Below are positions 17,167-26,035 of a DNA stretch of 64,000 bases, piece after piece. This DNA is from JAGIBJ01 sp032119595 (GTDB lineage: Bacteria; Actinomycetota; Thermoleophilia; Solirubrobacterales; Solirubrobacteraceae), in contig JAUMBQ010000003.1 in NCBI GenBank assembly GCA_032119595.1, forward strand, positions 62,001 to 126,000. Reading direction: 5' to 3'. The notes beneath the pieces were generated by a model. That model ran no database searches. It worked only from the letters and a program-made list of their open reading frames with translations, and was not told the DNA's origin. The position numbers and the translations under genes are program-made. Position 1 is the first letter of the stretch, and each line of letters begins with the position of its first letter.

Positions 17167-19281
17167 TCAGGTGGTGCCGCAGACGCGGGCAACCTCTTGG
17201 ATCGAGGTGAAGCCCATCTCGACCTTTGCGATGCCGTCATCGCGCAGCGTGCGCATGCCATTGCGGCGGGCGGCCTCCCCGATCTGGTCGGCGGTCGCGC
17301 GGGCGGTGATGAGGTCGCGGATCTCGTCCGTCGCCGACATCACCTCATAGAGGCCCATTCGGCCCTTGTAGCCGGTGTGCCCGCAGCGCGAGCAGCCCTT
17401 CGGCGCGAACGCCTTGAGCGGCTGAGCAAGGTCAAAGCCATTGGCAGCAAGCACCTCGACCGACAGCTCGGTCTCGACCTTGCACTGCTTGCAGAGCTTG
17501 CGAGTGAGTCGCTGGGCGACGACAGTCTCGACCGACGAGGCGATCAGGAAGGGTTCGATGCCCATCTCCATGAGACGGGAGATCGCCGACGGCGCGTCGT
17601 TCGTGTGGAGCGTTGAGAGCACGAGGTGGCCGGTGAGGGCCGACTCGATGGCGATCTGCGCCGTCTCCTTGTCGCGAATCTCGCCGACCATGATGACGTC
17701 CGGGTCGGCACGCATGAGGGCGCGCAGGCCGGTCGCGAAGCTGAGGCCCGCCTTGGGGTTCACCTGCACCTGGTTGACGCCGGCGAGCTGATACTCGACC
17801 GGGTCCTCGATGGTGATGATGTTCTTCTCGGGCGTGTTGATCGCTCCGAGCGCGGCGTAGAGGGTCGTCGACTTGCCGGAGCCGGTCGGACCGGTCACGA
17901 GGACGGCGCCGTGGGCCTGGTGGAAACCGGTCTCAAAGCGCTCGCGCTCTTCCTCGCGCATGCCGAGGATGTCGAGGTCCATCACGACACTCGACTTGTC
18001 GAGGATGCGCATGATGACCGCCTCGCCATGCACCGACGGGAGCGTCACGACGCGAAGGTCGAGCTTGTGGCCGTCGATCGAGAGCGAGATGCGGCCGTCC
18101 TGCGGGATGCGGCGCTCGGCGATGTCGAGCGTGGCCATGATCTTGACGCGGCTCACGAGCCCCGCCGCCATCTTCTTGGGCACGTCGGCGGCGTCGACGA
18201 GCACGCCGTCCACGCGGTAGCGCACGCGCATGCCGAACTCGCCGGCCTGCAGGTGGATATCGGAGGCGCCGCGTTCGACGGCCTGCGCGATCACCTGGTT
18301 GACGAGCTTGATGACCGGGGCGTCATCGACGCCACCGCGGAGATCGACGACGCCGCCGTCGAGTTCGCTCTCGTCGAGCTCCTCTACCCCGTCGCCGGAG
18401 ACGACGTCATCCAGGCGCGTCAGGCGCGAGATCGCCTGGGCGACATCCTCGCGGGAGGCGACGACCGGGCGCACGTCGAGGCCCGTCATCAGGGAGATGT
18501 CGTCGATGACGATGATGTTGGCCGGGTCGACCATCGCGACCATCACGACGCGGTCGGTGATCATCTTCACCGGCAGCGCCTCGTAGCGCTTGGCAGCGGC
18601 CGGGTCGATGAGGTTGGCGGCCGTGAAGTCGACCTTGAAGAGCGTGAGGTCGATCAGCTCGATGCCGTGACGCTCGGACACCGCCCGAGCGAGGGACTCG
18701 GCGGAGATGCCGCCGGACTCAAGAAGGATGGCCTCGGGCAGACGGCCCTGCTCGGACGACAGGGTGGTCGCCTCGGCGACGGCGTCGGGCGTGACCAGAC
18801 CAAGCAGCACGGCGGCGTCGAGATCAGATCGGCAATGCCGCGCTACGCCCGAGGGGCGGGTGAGGCCTTCCAGCAACAGCTCGCCATGCTCGTCGACGGC
18901 GCCATTGTGCTCCGGCACTTCGGGAGCGGCCGGCGGGGCAGGCGGGGCCGGCGGCGGATCCGCCGTGAGCTGGGGCTCGGGTGCCGGTGCCGGTGCAATG
19001 TCGGCTACGCCGATCTGCGGGTCGGCGTACGCGGGCGCGGGCGCCGCGGGCGTGTCGCCGTAATCGATCGGTGGCGGGTCGGCATACGCGGAGGGCGCGT
19101 ACGCGGCAGGCGCGGCAGCGGGCTCGCCCGCGTGTGCAGCAAAAGGATCCCCGACGCGTGGAACGTGGATACCACCCTGGGCAGCAGAAGTCCCGGCGCC
19201 GCCGGGGCTGGAATGGCTCCCGTTCCCGACCGTCAGGTCATGGAACTGGCCTTCCGCCTGGGGGATCGTATGCGGCTCCAT
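17167..19281 (-). CDS. pilB: Type IV pilus assembly ATPase PilB
   Basis: 704 residues. A long Pro/Ala-rich N-terminus (1-135) precedes an MshEN domain (about 140-290; LLGLVTPDAVAEATTLSSEQ), a linker rich in Asp/Glu, and the GspE ATPase: RGASDIHLQAGE, RRIPQDGRIS, Walker A GPTGSGKSTTLYAALG, IITIEDPVEYQLAGVNQVQV, DPDVIMVGEIRDKETA, HLVLSTLHTNDA. The C-terminal zinc site is intact (CKQCKVE and CSRCGHTGYKGRMGLYE). It powers pilus extension. Its ATG at 19281 lies 44 bases inside the end of aroE, with AGAGGA just upstream, so the genes are translationally linked. The MshEN domain suggests c-di-GMP control, fitting the c-di-GMP phosphodiesterase nearby. Confidence 0.95.
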   Translation of the reverse strand: MEPHTIPQAEGQFHDLTVGNGSHSSPGGAGTSAAQGGIHVPRVGDPFAAHAGEPAAAPAAYAPSAYADPPPIDYGDTPAAPAPAYADPQIGVADIAPAPAPEPQLTADPPPAPPAPPAAPEVPEHNGAVDEHGELLLEGLTRPSGVARHCRSDLDAAVLLGLVTPDAVAEATTLSSEQGRLPEAILLESGGISAESLARAVSERHGIELIDLTLFKVDFTAANLIDPAAAKRYEALPVKMITDRVVMVAMVDPANIIVIDDISLMTGLDVRPVVASREDVAQAISRLTRLDDVVSGDGVEELDESELDGGVVDLRGGVDDAPVIKLVNQVIAQAVERGASDIHLQAGEFGMRVRYRVDGVLVDAADVPKKMAAGLVSRVKIMATLDIAERRIPQDGRISLSIDGHKLDLRVVTLPSVHGEAVIMRILDKSSVVMDLDILGMREEERERFETGFHQAHGAVLVTGPTGSGKSTTLYAALGAINTPEKNIITIEDPVEYQLAGVNQVQVNPKAGLSFATGLRALMRADPDVIMVGEIRDKETAQIAIESALTGHLVLSTLHTNDAPSAISRLMEMGIEPFLIASSVETVVAQRLTRKLCKQCKVETELSVEVLAANGFDLAQPLKAFAPKGCSRCGHTGYKGRMGLYEVMSATDEIRDLITARATADQIGEAARRNGMRTLRDDGIAKVEMGFTSIQEVARVCGTT

Positions 19282-20089
19282 GGTCCTCTTTGTTCCTTAC
19301 GGCAGACCGCATCACCTCGACATTCGGGGGGCGACCGGTCCACAACTCAAAGCTGCGCGCACCTTGTTGAACGAGGATCTCGAGCCCATCCACGACGGTC
19401 GTGCGCTTCGCTGCTTCAGCAGTGAGCACGGTTCCGCCGGGCTTGTAAGCCAGGTCCACCACGGTGGCGTATCTGGCCAGGTGATCGGTGGTGAGAGGGA
19501 GCCCGGTCAGGCCGCTGGACGAATCGTCGAGTTCCGCGGCGGTGCAGTTGACCAACACGTCGGCTTCGGGCACGAGGCCGCTCTCGGGCTCAAGTTCCAG
19601 CGCTGAACCGCCGAGAGAGTGTGCCAACTCGGCAGCCCGCGACAGCGTCCGGTTCCAGATCACCACGTCGCATCCGATGCTCCGCAGCGCCCAGACCACG
19701 GCGCGCGCGCTGCCTCCCGCGCCCAGGACGACCGCCGAGGTCTTGGGGCGGCCATCGAGCGTCGCGAGCAGTCCGGGCGCGTCGGTGTTGTCGGCCGCGA
19801 TCGAACCGTCGGCACCGTAGATGAGCGTGTTCGCGGCGCCGATCTCGCGAGCAGCGTCGCTGACCGTGTCGGCGACCGCCAGCGCGACGCTCTTGTGCGG
19901 GATGGTGACGTTCACGCCGGCAAAGCCCGAACCGGGCAGCGCACGAAGTGTGGCCTCCGCCCGATCCGGTGGCACGGGCAGCAGTTGGTAGTCCAGCCCG
20001 ACGGCTTGATGCATCGCGGGCGAGCGGCTGTGGCTCACCGGCCACCCAACGACGCCGTAGCGCGGCCGGGCACTCGGGCGTTCGGTCAA
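19238..20089 (-). CDS. aroE: Shikimate dehydrogenase
   Basis: 283 residues. It reduces 3-dehydroshikimate to shikimate with NADPH in aromatic amino acid synthesis. Seen: substrate motif SHSRSPAMHQA, catalytic Lys in VNVTIPHKSVAL, AANTLI, Asp in ADNTDAPGLL, NADP-binding VVLGAGGSARAVVWAL with WNRT following, and VVDLAYKPGGT plus VDGLEILVQQGARSFELWTG. The start is a TTG whose TTGA overlaps the mltG stop by 4 bases, so it is coupled to mltG. The C-terminal 20 or so residues, past the conserved end, overlap the pilB start. Confidence 0.93.
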   Translation of the reverse strand: MTERPSARPRYGVVGWPVSHSRSPAMHQAVGLDYQLLPVPPDRAEATLRALPGSGFAGVNVTIPHKSVALAVADTVSDAAREIGAANTLIYGADGSIAADNTDAPGLLATLDGRPKTSAVVLGAGGSARAVVWALRSIGCDVVIWNRTLSRAAELAHSLGGSALELEPESGLVPEADVLVNCTAAELDDSSSGLTGLPLTTDHLARYATVVDLAYKPGGTVLTAEAAKRTTVVDGLEILVQQGARSFELWTGRPPNVEVMRSAVRNKEDHGAAYDPPGGRPVP

Positions 20090-21885
20090 CAGGTGCCCGG
20101 GGACTTCCCGGTGGCGTTACGCGCCTCGTTGTACTTGGCGCTGTCCTGCGCGAACTTCTCGGCCGTCGCAGCGAACGCGTGCTCGCCGCACCGGCCGGGC
20201 TTCACGACGAAGTACAGGTAGTTGACCTTGGCGGGCGCGGCCGACGCCTCGATCGACGCGAGCCCGGGGTTGCCGATCGGCGTCGGCGGCAGGCCGGTGC
20301 GCGTGCGCGAGTTGTAGGGCGTGTCCTTGTCGAGCTGGCTCTGGCGGATCGGGTCCTCCCAGTTGCCGCTCTCGTAGCGGAACGTGGCGTCGATGCCGAG
20401 CGGCATCCCGGTCTTGAGGCGGTTGTAGATCACGGCGGCGATGTCGTCGCGCTCGCGGGTGAGCTTGGCCTCGCGCTCGACCATCGAAGCGATCGTCAGG
20501 ACGTCGTAGATGGAGAGGTTGGCCTTCTTCGCCCGCGCCATCGACACGTTCTCGAGATTCTGCTCCATGGTCGTGAGCTGGCGGCCGATCAGGTCTTCGG
20601 CACTGAACCCCTCCTCCAGCTCGTACGTGGCCGGGAACAGGAGCCCTTCGAGCGATCGGGTGCTCTTCGGCATGCCGTACTTCTTGGTGAACTCGGCTTT
20701 ACGCTCCTTGAGGATCCGGCTCGCGGTGGCGCCATAGTCCGTGATGCGGTTCTGGCGCTTGAGGCGGGCCGCGACCTCGCGAATCGAGAGGCCTTCCGGG
20801 ATCACGACTTCCACGAGTTCAGGCGTCGCCACATCGCCTCCGGTGATGGCCGTGAGTGCGGCCCCGTAAGACATGTCCTGTTTGAGCGTGTACGACCCGG
20901 CAACGAGGTCCTCTCGCTTGCCGCCGATGAGGGCCCGGAGGCCGAACCAGGAGGCCGACTCGATGACCCCAGCCTGCTCGAGCTGCTTGGCGACGTCAGC
21001 GGCGCTCGCGCCCTGCGCGATCTCGACGTTGACCTGGCCGGTGCCGCCGCCCTTCCCGGGCTCCCAGAGCTGGAGCTGCGACCAACCGACCAAGGCGACC
21101 AGCAGCAGGATGATGAGCGCGGCAATCTGGCGCCGGCGTGAGCGGGGCCGCGACAACGACCCACCCATGTCGGCATCACCCGGCGGCGAGACCACGGTGC
21201 GCGGCGCGCGGCCGGCGATCGAGCGGCGGCGATGCACCGCGACCTGCCGAAGATCAGGAAGGTCGAAGGCCTCGGCGAGCGGCTGCGCCGGAGGGTCCGG
21301 CGCGATCTGCTTGGGTGCTGGCGCGGCCGCGGGCTTCGCCGGGCGCGCGGGGCGCAGGCGCGGCTGGTCATCAGGCATTTGCCACGGCTCGCTCGGCTGG
21401 GGCGTTTGCGCTGGCTGGCGCTGGGCCGGCTGGGCCGGCGGTGAGGCTTGGGCCGGCGGTGAGGCCCGCACCGACGCGTCAGCGATCGCGTCGAGCGGCG
21501 GTGGCCAGGCAGCGACGGGCTGAGGACCGCCCGCCTCGTCGACGTCGTCCCACCATCCAGTGTCGGCGGGCGGCGCGGCGCTCACCGGATCAGAACGGCG
21601 CGCCCGTGCGGCCGGTTCGGCCGCCGGCGTCGCCGGACGCGGGGCCTGCGGGGCTGGTGGAGCCTGCGCGGCGTGTGAGGGACGCAAGGTCGGGGCAGGC
21701 CCGGACGACACGGCGCCTGGTCCGGAGGCGGCCGGCGGCTCGCTCGGCGCGGCCAGGGGATGACCCGGCGGCGGCTCCCAGCTCAGATTGCCCGTGCGGC
21801 GACGCTCGCGCTCGATGAGCGCCTGACGTCGTTCTTCCGCGGTCCGCTCACGCGGCCCGCGGCGTCCTCCTCCGAACAAGCTCAC
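20086..21885 (-). CDS. mltG: Endolytic murein transglycosylase MltG (YceG-like) with long cytoplasmic N-terminus
   Basis: About 599 residues. The C-terminal 330 residues are YceG/MltG: NVEIAQGASAADVAKQLEQAGVI, VIPEGLSIREVAARL, LEGLLFPATYEL, the catalytic segment IASMVEREAKLTRERDDIAAVIYNRL, and TPYNSRTRTGLPPTPIGNPG. It cuts nascent glycan strands at the outer face of the membrane. A single membrane helix (RRRQIAALIILLLVALVGWSQ) follows about 250 residues of cytoplasmic, Pro/Ala/Gln-rich low-complexity sequence, longer than in E. coli MltG. The GTG at 21885 overlaps the ruvX stop (GTGA). A frame extension to 21960 inside ruvX is rejected. Confidence 0.92.
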   Translation of the reverse strand: MSLFGGGRRGPRERTAEERRQALIERERRRTGNLSWEPPPGHPLAAPSEPPAASGPGAVSSGPAPTLRPSHAAQAPPAPQAPRPATPAAEPAARARRSDPVSAAPPADTGWWDDVDEAGGPQPVAAWPPPLDAIADASVRASPPAQASPPAQPAQRQPAQTPQPSEPWQMPDDQPRLRPARPAKPAAAPAPKQIAPDPPAQPLAEAFDLPDLRQVAVHRRRSIAGRAPRTVVSPPGDADMGGSLSRPRSRRRQIAALIILLLVALVGWSQLQLWEPGKGGGTGQVNVEIAQGASAADVAKQLEQAGVIESASWFGLRALIGGKREDLVAGSYTLKQDMSYGAALTAITGGDVATPELVEVVIPEGLSIREVAARLKRQNRITDYGATASRILKERKAEFTKKYGMPKSTRSLEGLLFPATYELEEGFSAEDLIGRQLTTMEQNLENVSMARAKKANLSIYDVLTIASMVEREAKLTRERDDIAAVIYNRLKTGMPLGIDATFRYESGNWEDPIRQSQLDKDTPYNSRTRTGLPPTPIGNPGLASIEASAAPAKVNYLYFVVKPGRCGEHAFAATAEKFAQDSAKYNEARNATGKSPGTC

Positions 21886-22328
21886 CGCTCGCCATCTTCC
21901 CAGGTGTCGGAGCGGAGGGGATCCGGCAGCGCTGGCGGCGGTACGTGCTCCGTCAGCCAACCCGCCAGGAGATGGGCAGCGGCGCGGGAATCCTCGTCGG
22001 CCCGCGGATCGAAGTCTCGCTCGGCCATACGGGTCGTAAAGCGCTCGTCGTACAGGTCAACGGGCACGGGAACCGCGGCCCGCAGGATCTCGCAGAACCG
22101 GCGCGTTTCCTTGGTCTGAGCGGTCTCGCGCCCGGACAGGCCGATCGGCAGGCCAAGGACGACGCGCTCGACGCCACGGTCGGCGACGAGCTTCGCGATC
22201 CGCTTCACGCCACTGGGCGACCCGGCCTTGCGCACCACCGGCAGCGGGCTGGCAATGGTGCCGCTCGGGTCGCTGATCGCGACACCACAACGGGCACTCC
22301 CGTAATCGAGCGCGAGGATGCGCGCCAC
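21882..22328 (-). CDS. ruvX: Holliday junction resolvase-like protein RuvX/YqgF
   Basis: 148 residues with an RNase H-like fold: ILALDYGSARCGVAISDPSG at the N-terminus, VVLGLPIGLSGRE, VPVDLYDERFTTRMAER and DEDSRAAAHLLAGWL, giving the expected Asp/Glu/Asp acidic residues. The family resolves Holliday junctions and/or matures 16S rRNA 5' ends. It sits between alaS (5-base gap) and mltG (4-base overlap), an order common in Gram-positive bacteria. Confidence 0.94.
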   Translation of the reverse strand: MARILALDYGSARCGVAISDPSGTIASPLPVVRKAGSPSGVKRIAKLVADRGVERVVLGLPIGLSGRETAQTKETRRFCEILRAAVPVPVDLYDERFTTRMAERDFDPRADEDSRAAAHLLAGWLTEHVPPPALPDPLRSDTWEDGER

Positions 22329-22333
22329 GGCGC

Positions 22334-24976
22334 CTAGGCTCCTGCGGCCGCCAGGACCGTTGCGCGCGCCGACGCGATCGCGTCCGCGAGGCCTTCGGGC
22401 TTCTTGCCGCCAGCCTGCGCAGCGTTCGGACGACCGCCGCCACCGCCGCCGATGAGCGGCGCTGCGGCCTTCACCACGTCGCCAGCGCTCACACCGCGGC
22501 TCACGAGCTCCGGACCGACGGCCACGACGAGCTGCGGCTTGCCGCCGATGGCGGCGCCGAACACGACGGCCGCGTCTTCCCCGAGCTTTTGACGGGCGGA
22601 GTCGACGAGCTGCGCCAACGCCTTGCCGTCGTCGATCTCGACCGTACGCGCGACGAGCTTGCCGCCACCCGGGATCTCGATGACGTCCGTGAGGAGCGAC
22701 TCGACATCGGCAGTCTGCGCCTCGCGGCGCGCCTTCTCCGACGCTTTGAGCTGCTCACGCAGCGCGGTGATCGAGGCATTGAGCTGGTCGGGCGAGGTCC
22801 GCAGCGTCGCCGCGCTCTCGCGCAGCAGGCGATCGGACTCGCGGAGACGCTCGACGGCCGCCGGACCGGTGAGCGCCTCGATGCGGCGCACGTTGGCGCT
22901 GCTGGAACTCTCCGACACGATCGTGAACGCGCCGATCTCGCTTGTGCGGTTGACGTGCGTGCCACCGCACAGCTCGCGCGACCAGGTGCCGTCGCCGACC
23001 TCGACCATCCGCACGACGTCGCCGTACTTCTCGCCGAACAGGGCGGTGGCGCCGCGCTCGCGGGCCTCGTCGAGCGGCAGCTGCTGCCAGTTGACGGGCG
23101 CGTCGGCGGCGATCCAGGCGTTGACGGCATCTTCGACGGCGCGGAGGTCGTCCTGGCTGAGGCCCTGGCCGTGGTTGAAGTCGAAGCGCAGCTTGTCTGG
23201 GCCGACGTAGGAGCCGGCCTGGCGCACGTGGCCGCCGACGGTGTCGCGCAGCGCGGCCTGGAGGAGGTGCGTGGCGGTGTGGTTCGCCTGGGTGCGGAAG
23301 CGGGCGCCGTGGTCGACGGCGGCGTCGACGACCTCGTTGACCGAGAGGCCCTTGGCCTGGTCGGTCGGGACGACGATGATCTGGTCTTCGCCGATCCGGA
23401 CGACGTCGGACACGGGAACCCGACGGAAGCCGTCGGTGTCGGGGAGGCCGCCCCACTCCAGCTCGCCGGAGTCGGCGATCTGGCCGCCGCCCGTGGCGTA
23501 CAGCGGCGAGCGGTCGAGCTTGACGAGCGTGTGCTCGCCGAGCGGCTCGAGCGCGATCACGCGAGCGTCGATCGTGGTGAGGTCGTCGTAGCCGGTGAAC
23601 TGGGTCGGCTCGGTGCTGGTTGCCAGCGTCGCGGCGGCGTCGCGCAGGTTGTTGGCTCCGCCGATGCCGCTGCCGGCGCCGGCCCGCGACTGCTCGCGCT
23701 GGCGCTCCATCAGCGCGTCGAAGCCTTCGGCGTCGACGGTGAGGCCGCGCTCCTCGGCGAGATCCTTCGTGACGTCGAACGGGAAGCCGAACGTGTCGTG
23801 GAGCTTGAACGTGTCGGCAGCAGCGAGCTGACCGCCGGCCGGGACGCCCGAAGCGATCTCCTCAAACAGCTTGGTGCCCTGCTCCAGCGTGCGGCCGAAC
23901 GCCTCCTCCTCGGCGACGACCCAACGGTCGATCGCCTCGCGCTCGCGCACGAGCTCGGGGTAGGCGGCGCCCATGATCTCCGCGACCTTGGCCACGTACT
24001 TGGGCAGGAAGCCCGCCTCGATGCCGATGCGGTGGCCCTGCAAGATCGCGCGTCGCATGATGCGCCGCAGGATGTAGCCGCGCTCCTCATTGCTGGGGAC
24101 CACGCCGTCGGCGAGCAGGAAGGTCGTCGCGCGGGAGTGGTCGGCGAGGATGCGCAGCGCGCGATCGTCGGTCTCTTTGGTCGCGAGCTGCTTGCCGAGT
24201 TCGATCAGCGGAGCGAACTGGTCGGTTTCGAAGATCGTGTCGACGCCCTGCTTGATGAGCGCCATCCGGTTGAGGCCGAGGCCCGTGTCGATGTTCTGCG
24301 CTGGCAGCGGAGTGAGCGAGCCGTCCGCACCCATGCGGTACTGCATGAACACGAGGTTCCAGAACTCCAGGTAGCGCTCGCCTTCGCCGGCGGGCACCTC
24401 GTCGTCGCCGCCGTATTCCGGGCCGCGGTCGAAGTAGAGCTCCGAGCAGGGGCCGCACGGGCCGGTCGGGCCGGCCTGCCAGAAGTTGTCCTCGCGGTCG
24501 CAGAGCACGATGCGCTCGCGCGGCACGCCGACCTTGAGCCATGCCTCGATGGCCTCTTCGTCGGGGCCAAGGCCCAAGGCGTCGTCGCCGCCAAACACGG
24601 TGACCCACACGGTCTCCGGGGCGAACCCGAGGCCCTCAGGCGACGTGGAAAACTCCCACGCCATCTCGACGGCGCCCTGCTTGAAGTAGTCGCCGATCGA
24701 GAAGTTGCCGAGCATCTCAAAGCAGGTGAGATGGCGCGCCGTGACGCCGACGTTCTCGATGTCGCCCGTGCGGAAGCACTTCTGGCAGCTCGTGAGCTTG
24801 TCGGCCGGAGGCTGCTCCTTGCCCAAGAAGTAGTCCTTGAGCGGGTGCATCCCCGCGGTCGTGAGCAGCACCGACGGGTCATGCGCCGCCGGCACCAGGG
24901 ACGCCGAGGGACGGCGCAGATGGCCTCGCTGCTCGAAGTAGCTGAGGAATCGCTCGCGGATCTCGTCGGACGTCAC
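22334..24976 (-). CDS. alaS: Alanyl-tRNA synthetase
   Basis: 880 residues, normal length. It charges tRNA-Ala and edits mischarged Ser/Gly. Seen: N-terminal SYFEQRGHLRRPSASLVPA, class II motif 2 region TSCQKCFRTGDIENVG, the conserved FEMLGNFSIGDYFK, GPCGPCSELYFDRG, editing-domain zinc ligands NHTATHLLQAALR and CGGTHVNRTSEIG, and a C-terminal Gly-rich GGGGGGRPNAAQAGG (C-Ala domain). The GTG at 24976 starts the canonical sequence (VTSDEIRERF); the frame is open far upstream to 25747 through the divergent gene, which is a shadow. It is the first gene of the alaS-ruvX-mltG-aroE-pil run. Confidence 0.96.
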   Translation of the reverse strand: MTSDEIRERFLSYFEQRGHLRRPSASLVPAAHDPSVLLTTAGMHPLKDYFLGKEQPPADKLTSCQKCFRTGDIENVGVTARHLTCFEMLGNFSIGDYFKQGAVEMAWEFSTSPEGLGFAPETVWVTVFGGDDALGLGPDEEAIEAWLKVGVPRERIVLCDREDNFWQAGPTGPCGPCSELYFDRGPEYGGDDEVPAGEGERYLEFWNLVFMQYRMGADGSLTPLPAQNIDTGLGLNRMALIKQGVDTIFETDQFAPLIELGKQLATKETDDRALRILADHSRATTFLLADGVVPSNEERGYILRRIMRRAILQGHRIGIEAGFLPKYVAKVAEIMGAAYPELVREREAIDRWVVAEEEAFGRTLEQGTKLFEEIASGVPAGGQLAAADTFKLHDTFGFPFDVTKDLAEERGLTVDAEGFDALMERQREQSRAGAGSGIGGANNLRDAAATLATSTEPTQFTGYDDLTTIDARVIALEPLGEHTLVKLDRSPLYATGGGQIADSGELEWGGLPDTDGFRRVPVSDVVRIGEDQIIVVPTDQAKGLSVNEVVDAAVDHGARFRTQANHTATHLLQAALRDTVGGHVRQAGSYVGPDKLRFDFNHGQGLSQDDLRAVEDAVNAWIAADAPVNWQQLPLDEARERGATALFGEKYGDVVRMVEVGDGTWSRELCGGTHVNRTSEIGAFTIVSESSSSANVRRIEALTGPAAVERLRESDRLLRESAATLRTSPDQLNASITALREQLKASEKARREAQTADVESLLTDVIEIPGGGKLVARTVEIDDGKALAQLVDSARQKLGEDAAVVFGAAIGGKPQLVVAVGPELVSRGVSAGDVVKAAAPLIGGGGGGRPNAAQAGGKKPEGLADAIASARATVLAAAGA

Positions 24977-25102
24977 CCGAGGGATTCTGCCTGCTCGGCC
25001 GCGAATCGTGCGCCGCGGTGCCAAAGCGCGCTCGAAATCCGACGCAAGGTTCCGTAGTCTGGAACTTCGTCCAAGGTTCGTCCCGGAGCTTGTCCCACTC
25101 TC

Positions 25103-25978
25103 ATGCGTCGCCCACTCCCCCGCCTGCTGCTGGCCTTTGCCGCCGCCGGCGCCCTCGCGTGCCCTGCATCGGCGGCCGCCGAAGCCGGCTCGTTCTCGGC
25201 GCTGACCTACAACGTCGCGGGCCTGCCCGAAGGACTCTCCAGCGGGACCCCGGCGCGCAACACCGGACTGATCGGGCAGCGGACCGGCGCGTTTGACCTC
25301 GTCCACGTGCAGGAGGACTTCAACTATCACGGCGCCCTGTATGGGAGCGACACCCACGCGTACCGCACCACCACGAGCGGCGCCATTCCGTTCGGCAGCG
25401 GCCTGAACACGATGTCGTGGATGCCCTACAGCGGGCTTCGCCGCGTGAAGTGGAGTCACTGCTGGGGCTTTGACTGCTGGACGCCGAAGGGCTTCACGCT
25501 CATGCGGCTCACGCTCGCCCCCGGCCGCGTCCTCGACGTCTACAACCTGCACGCCAACGCTGGCGTCTCCTACCAAGACGTCGCCGCCCGCCGCGCGAAC
25601 ATCGCGCAGCTTTCCAAGTACGTCGCGGGCACCTCGGCCGCCAATGCGGTGCTCATCATGGGCGACACCAACACGCGCTACACCCGAGCGGGCGACAACA
25701 TTCGCACGCTGGTCCAGCAGAACGGCCTGACCGATGCCTGGGTGCAATCGCAGCGCGCGGGGTCACCCCCGGCCGCTGGCGCGCCGGCACTGGTCTGCGA
25801 CAAAGCGGCCGTGACGAGCGCCTGCGAGGTCGTCGACAAGATCCTCTACCGCAGCGGCCCCGCGCTCACGCTGACCCTCGACCGCTACGCCAACGAGCAC
25901 GCGGCGTTCGTCGATTCCGCCGGGCGTGCTCTCTCAGATCACTACCCGATCGGCGCGCGCTTCTCCTGGAGCGGCTGA
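25103..25978 (+). CDS. Secreted endonuclease/exonuclease/phosphatase-family hydrolase
   Basis: 291 residues with a Sec signal (RLLLAFAAAGALACPASAAAEA). The mature part has EEP-fold signatures: LTYNVAGLPEGLS, VHVQEDFNYHG with the catalytic Glu, LDVYNLHANAGVSYQ, LIMGDTNTRYTR (Asp-x-Asn), and the terminal SDHYPIGARFSW with the Asp-His pair. Members of this fold include sphingomyelinases, DNase I-like nucleases and phosphatases; the short size and secretion suggest a phosphodiesterase of extracellular lipids or nucleic acids. The substrate is not determined by sequence. It is divergent from alaS. Confidence 0.85.
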   Translation: MRRPLPRLLLAFAAAGALACPASAAAEAGSFSALTYNVAGLPEGLSSGTPARNTGLIGQRTGAFDLVHVQEDFNYHGALYGSDTHAYRTTTSGAIPFGSGLNTMSWMPYSGLRRVKWSHCWGFDCWTPKGFTLMRLTLAPGRVLDVYNLHANAGVSYQDVAARRANIAQLSKYVAGTSAANAVLIMGDTNTRYTRAGDNIRTLVQQNGLTDAWVQSQRAGSPPAAGAPALVCDKAAVTSACEVVDKILYRSGPALTLTLDRYANEHAAFVDSAGRALSDHYPIGARFSWSG

Positions 25979-26001
25979 GGCGGGCGTCGGCGAACCGAGA
26001 G

Positions 26002-26035
26002 CGGCTGAGGCGAGCGTCGGCGCCTCGCTCAGCCG
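26002..26035. terminator. Terminator-like hairpin between convergent genes
   Basis: CGGCTGAG(G)CGAG pairs with CTCGCTCAGCCG around the mnmA stop codon, with one bulge. It is embedded in two direct copies of GAGCGGCTGAGGCG.GCGTCGGCG starting near 25970 and 26000. Confidence 0.5.

Noticed and set aside
22589..25057. Plus-strand open frame of 822 codons
   Set aside because: Exact antisense of alanyl-tRNA synthetase; long shadow frames are normal at this G+C content.
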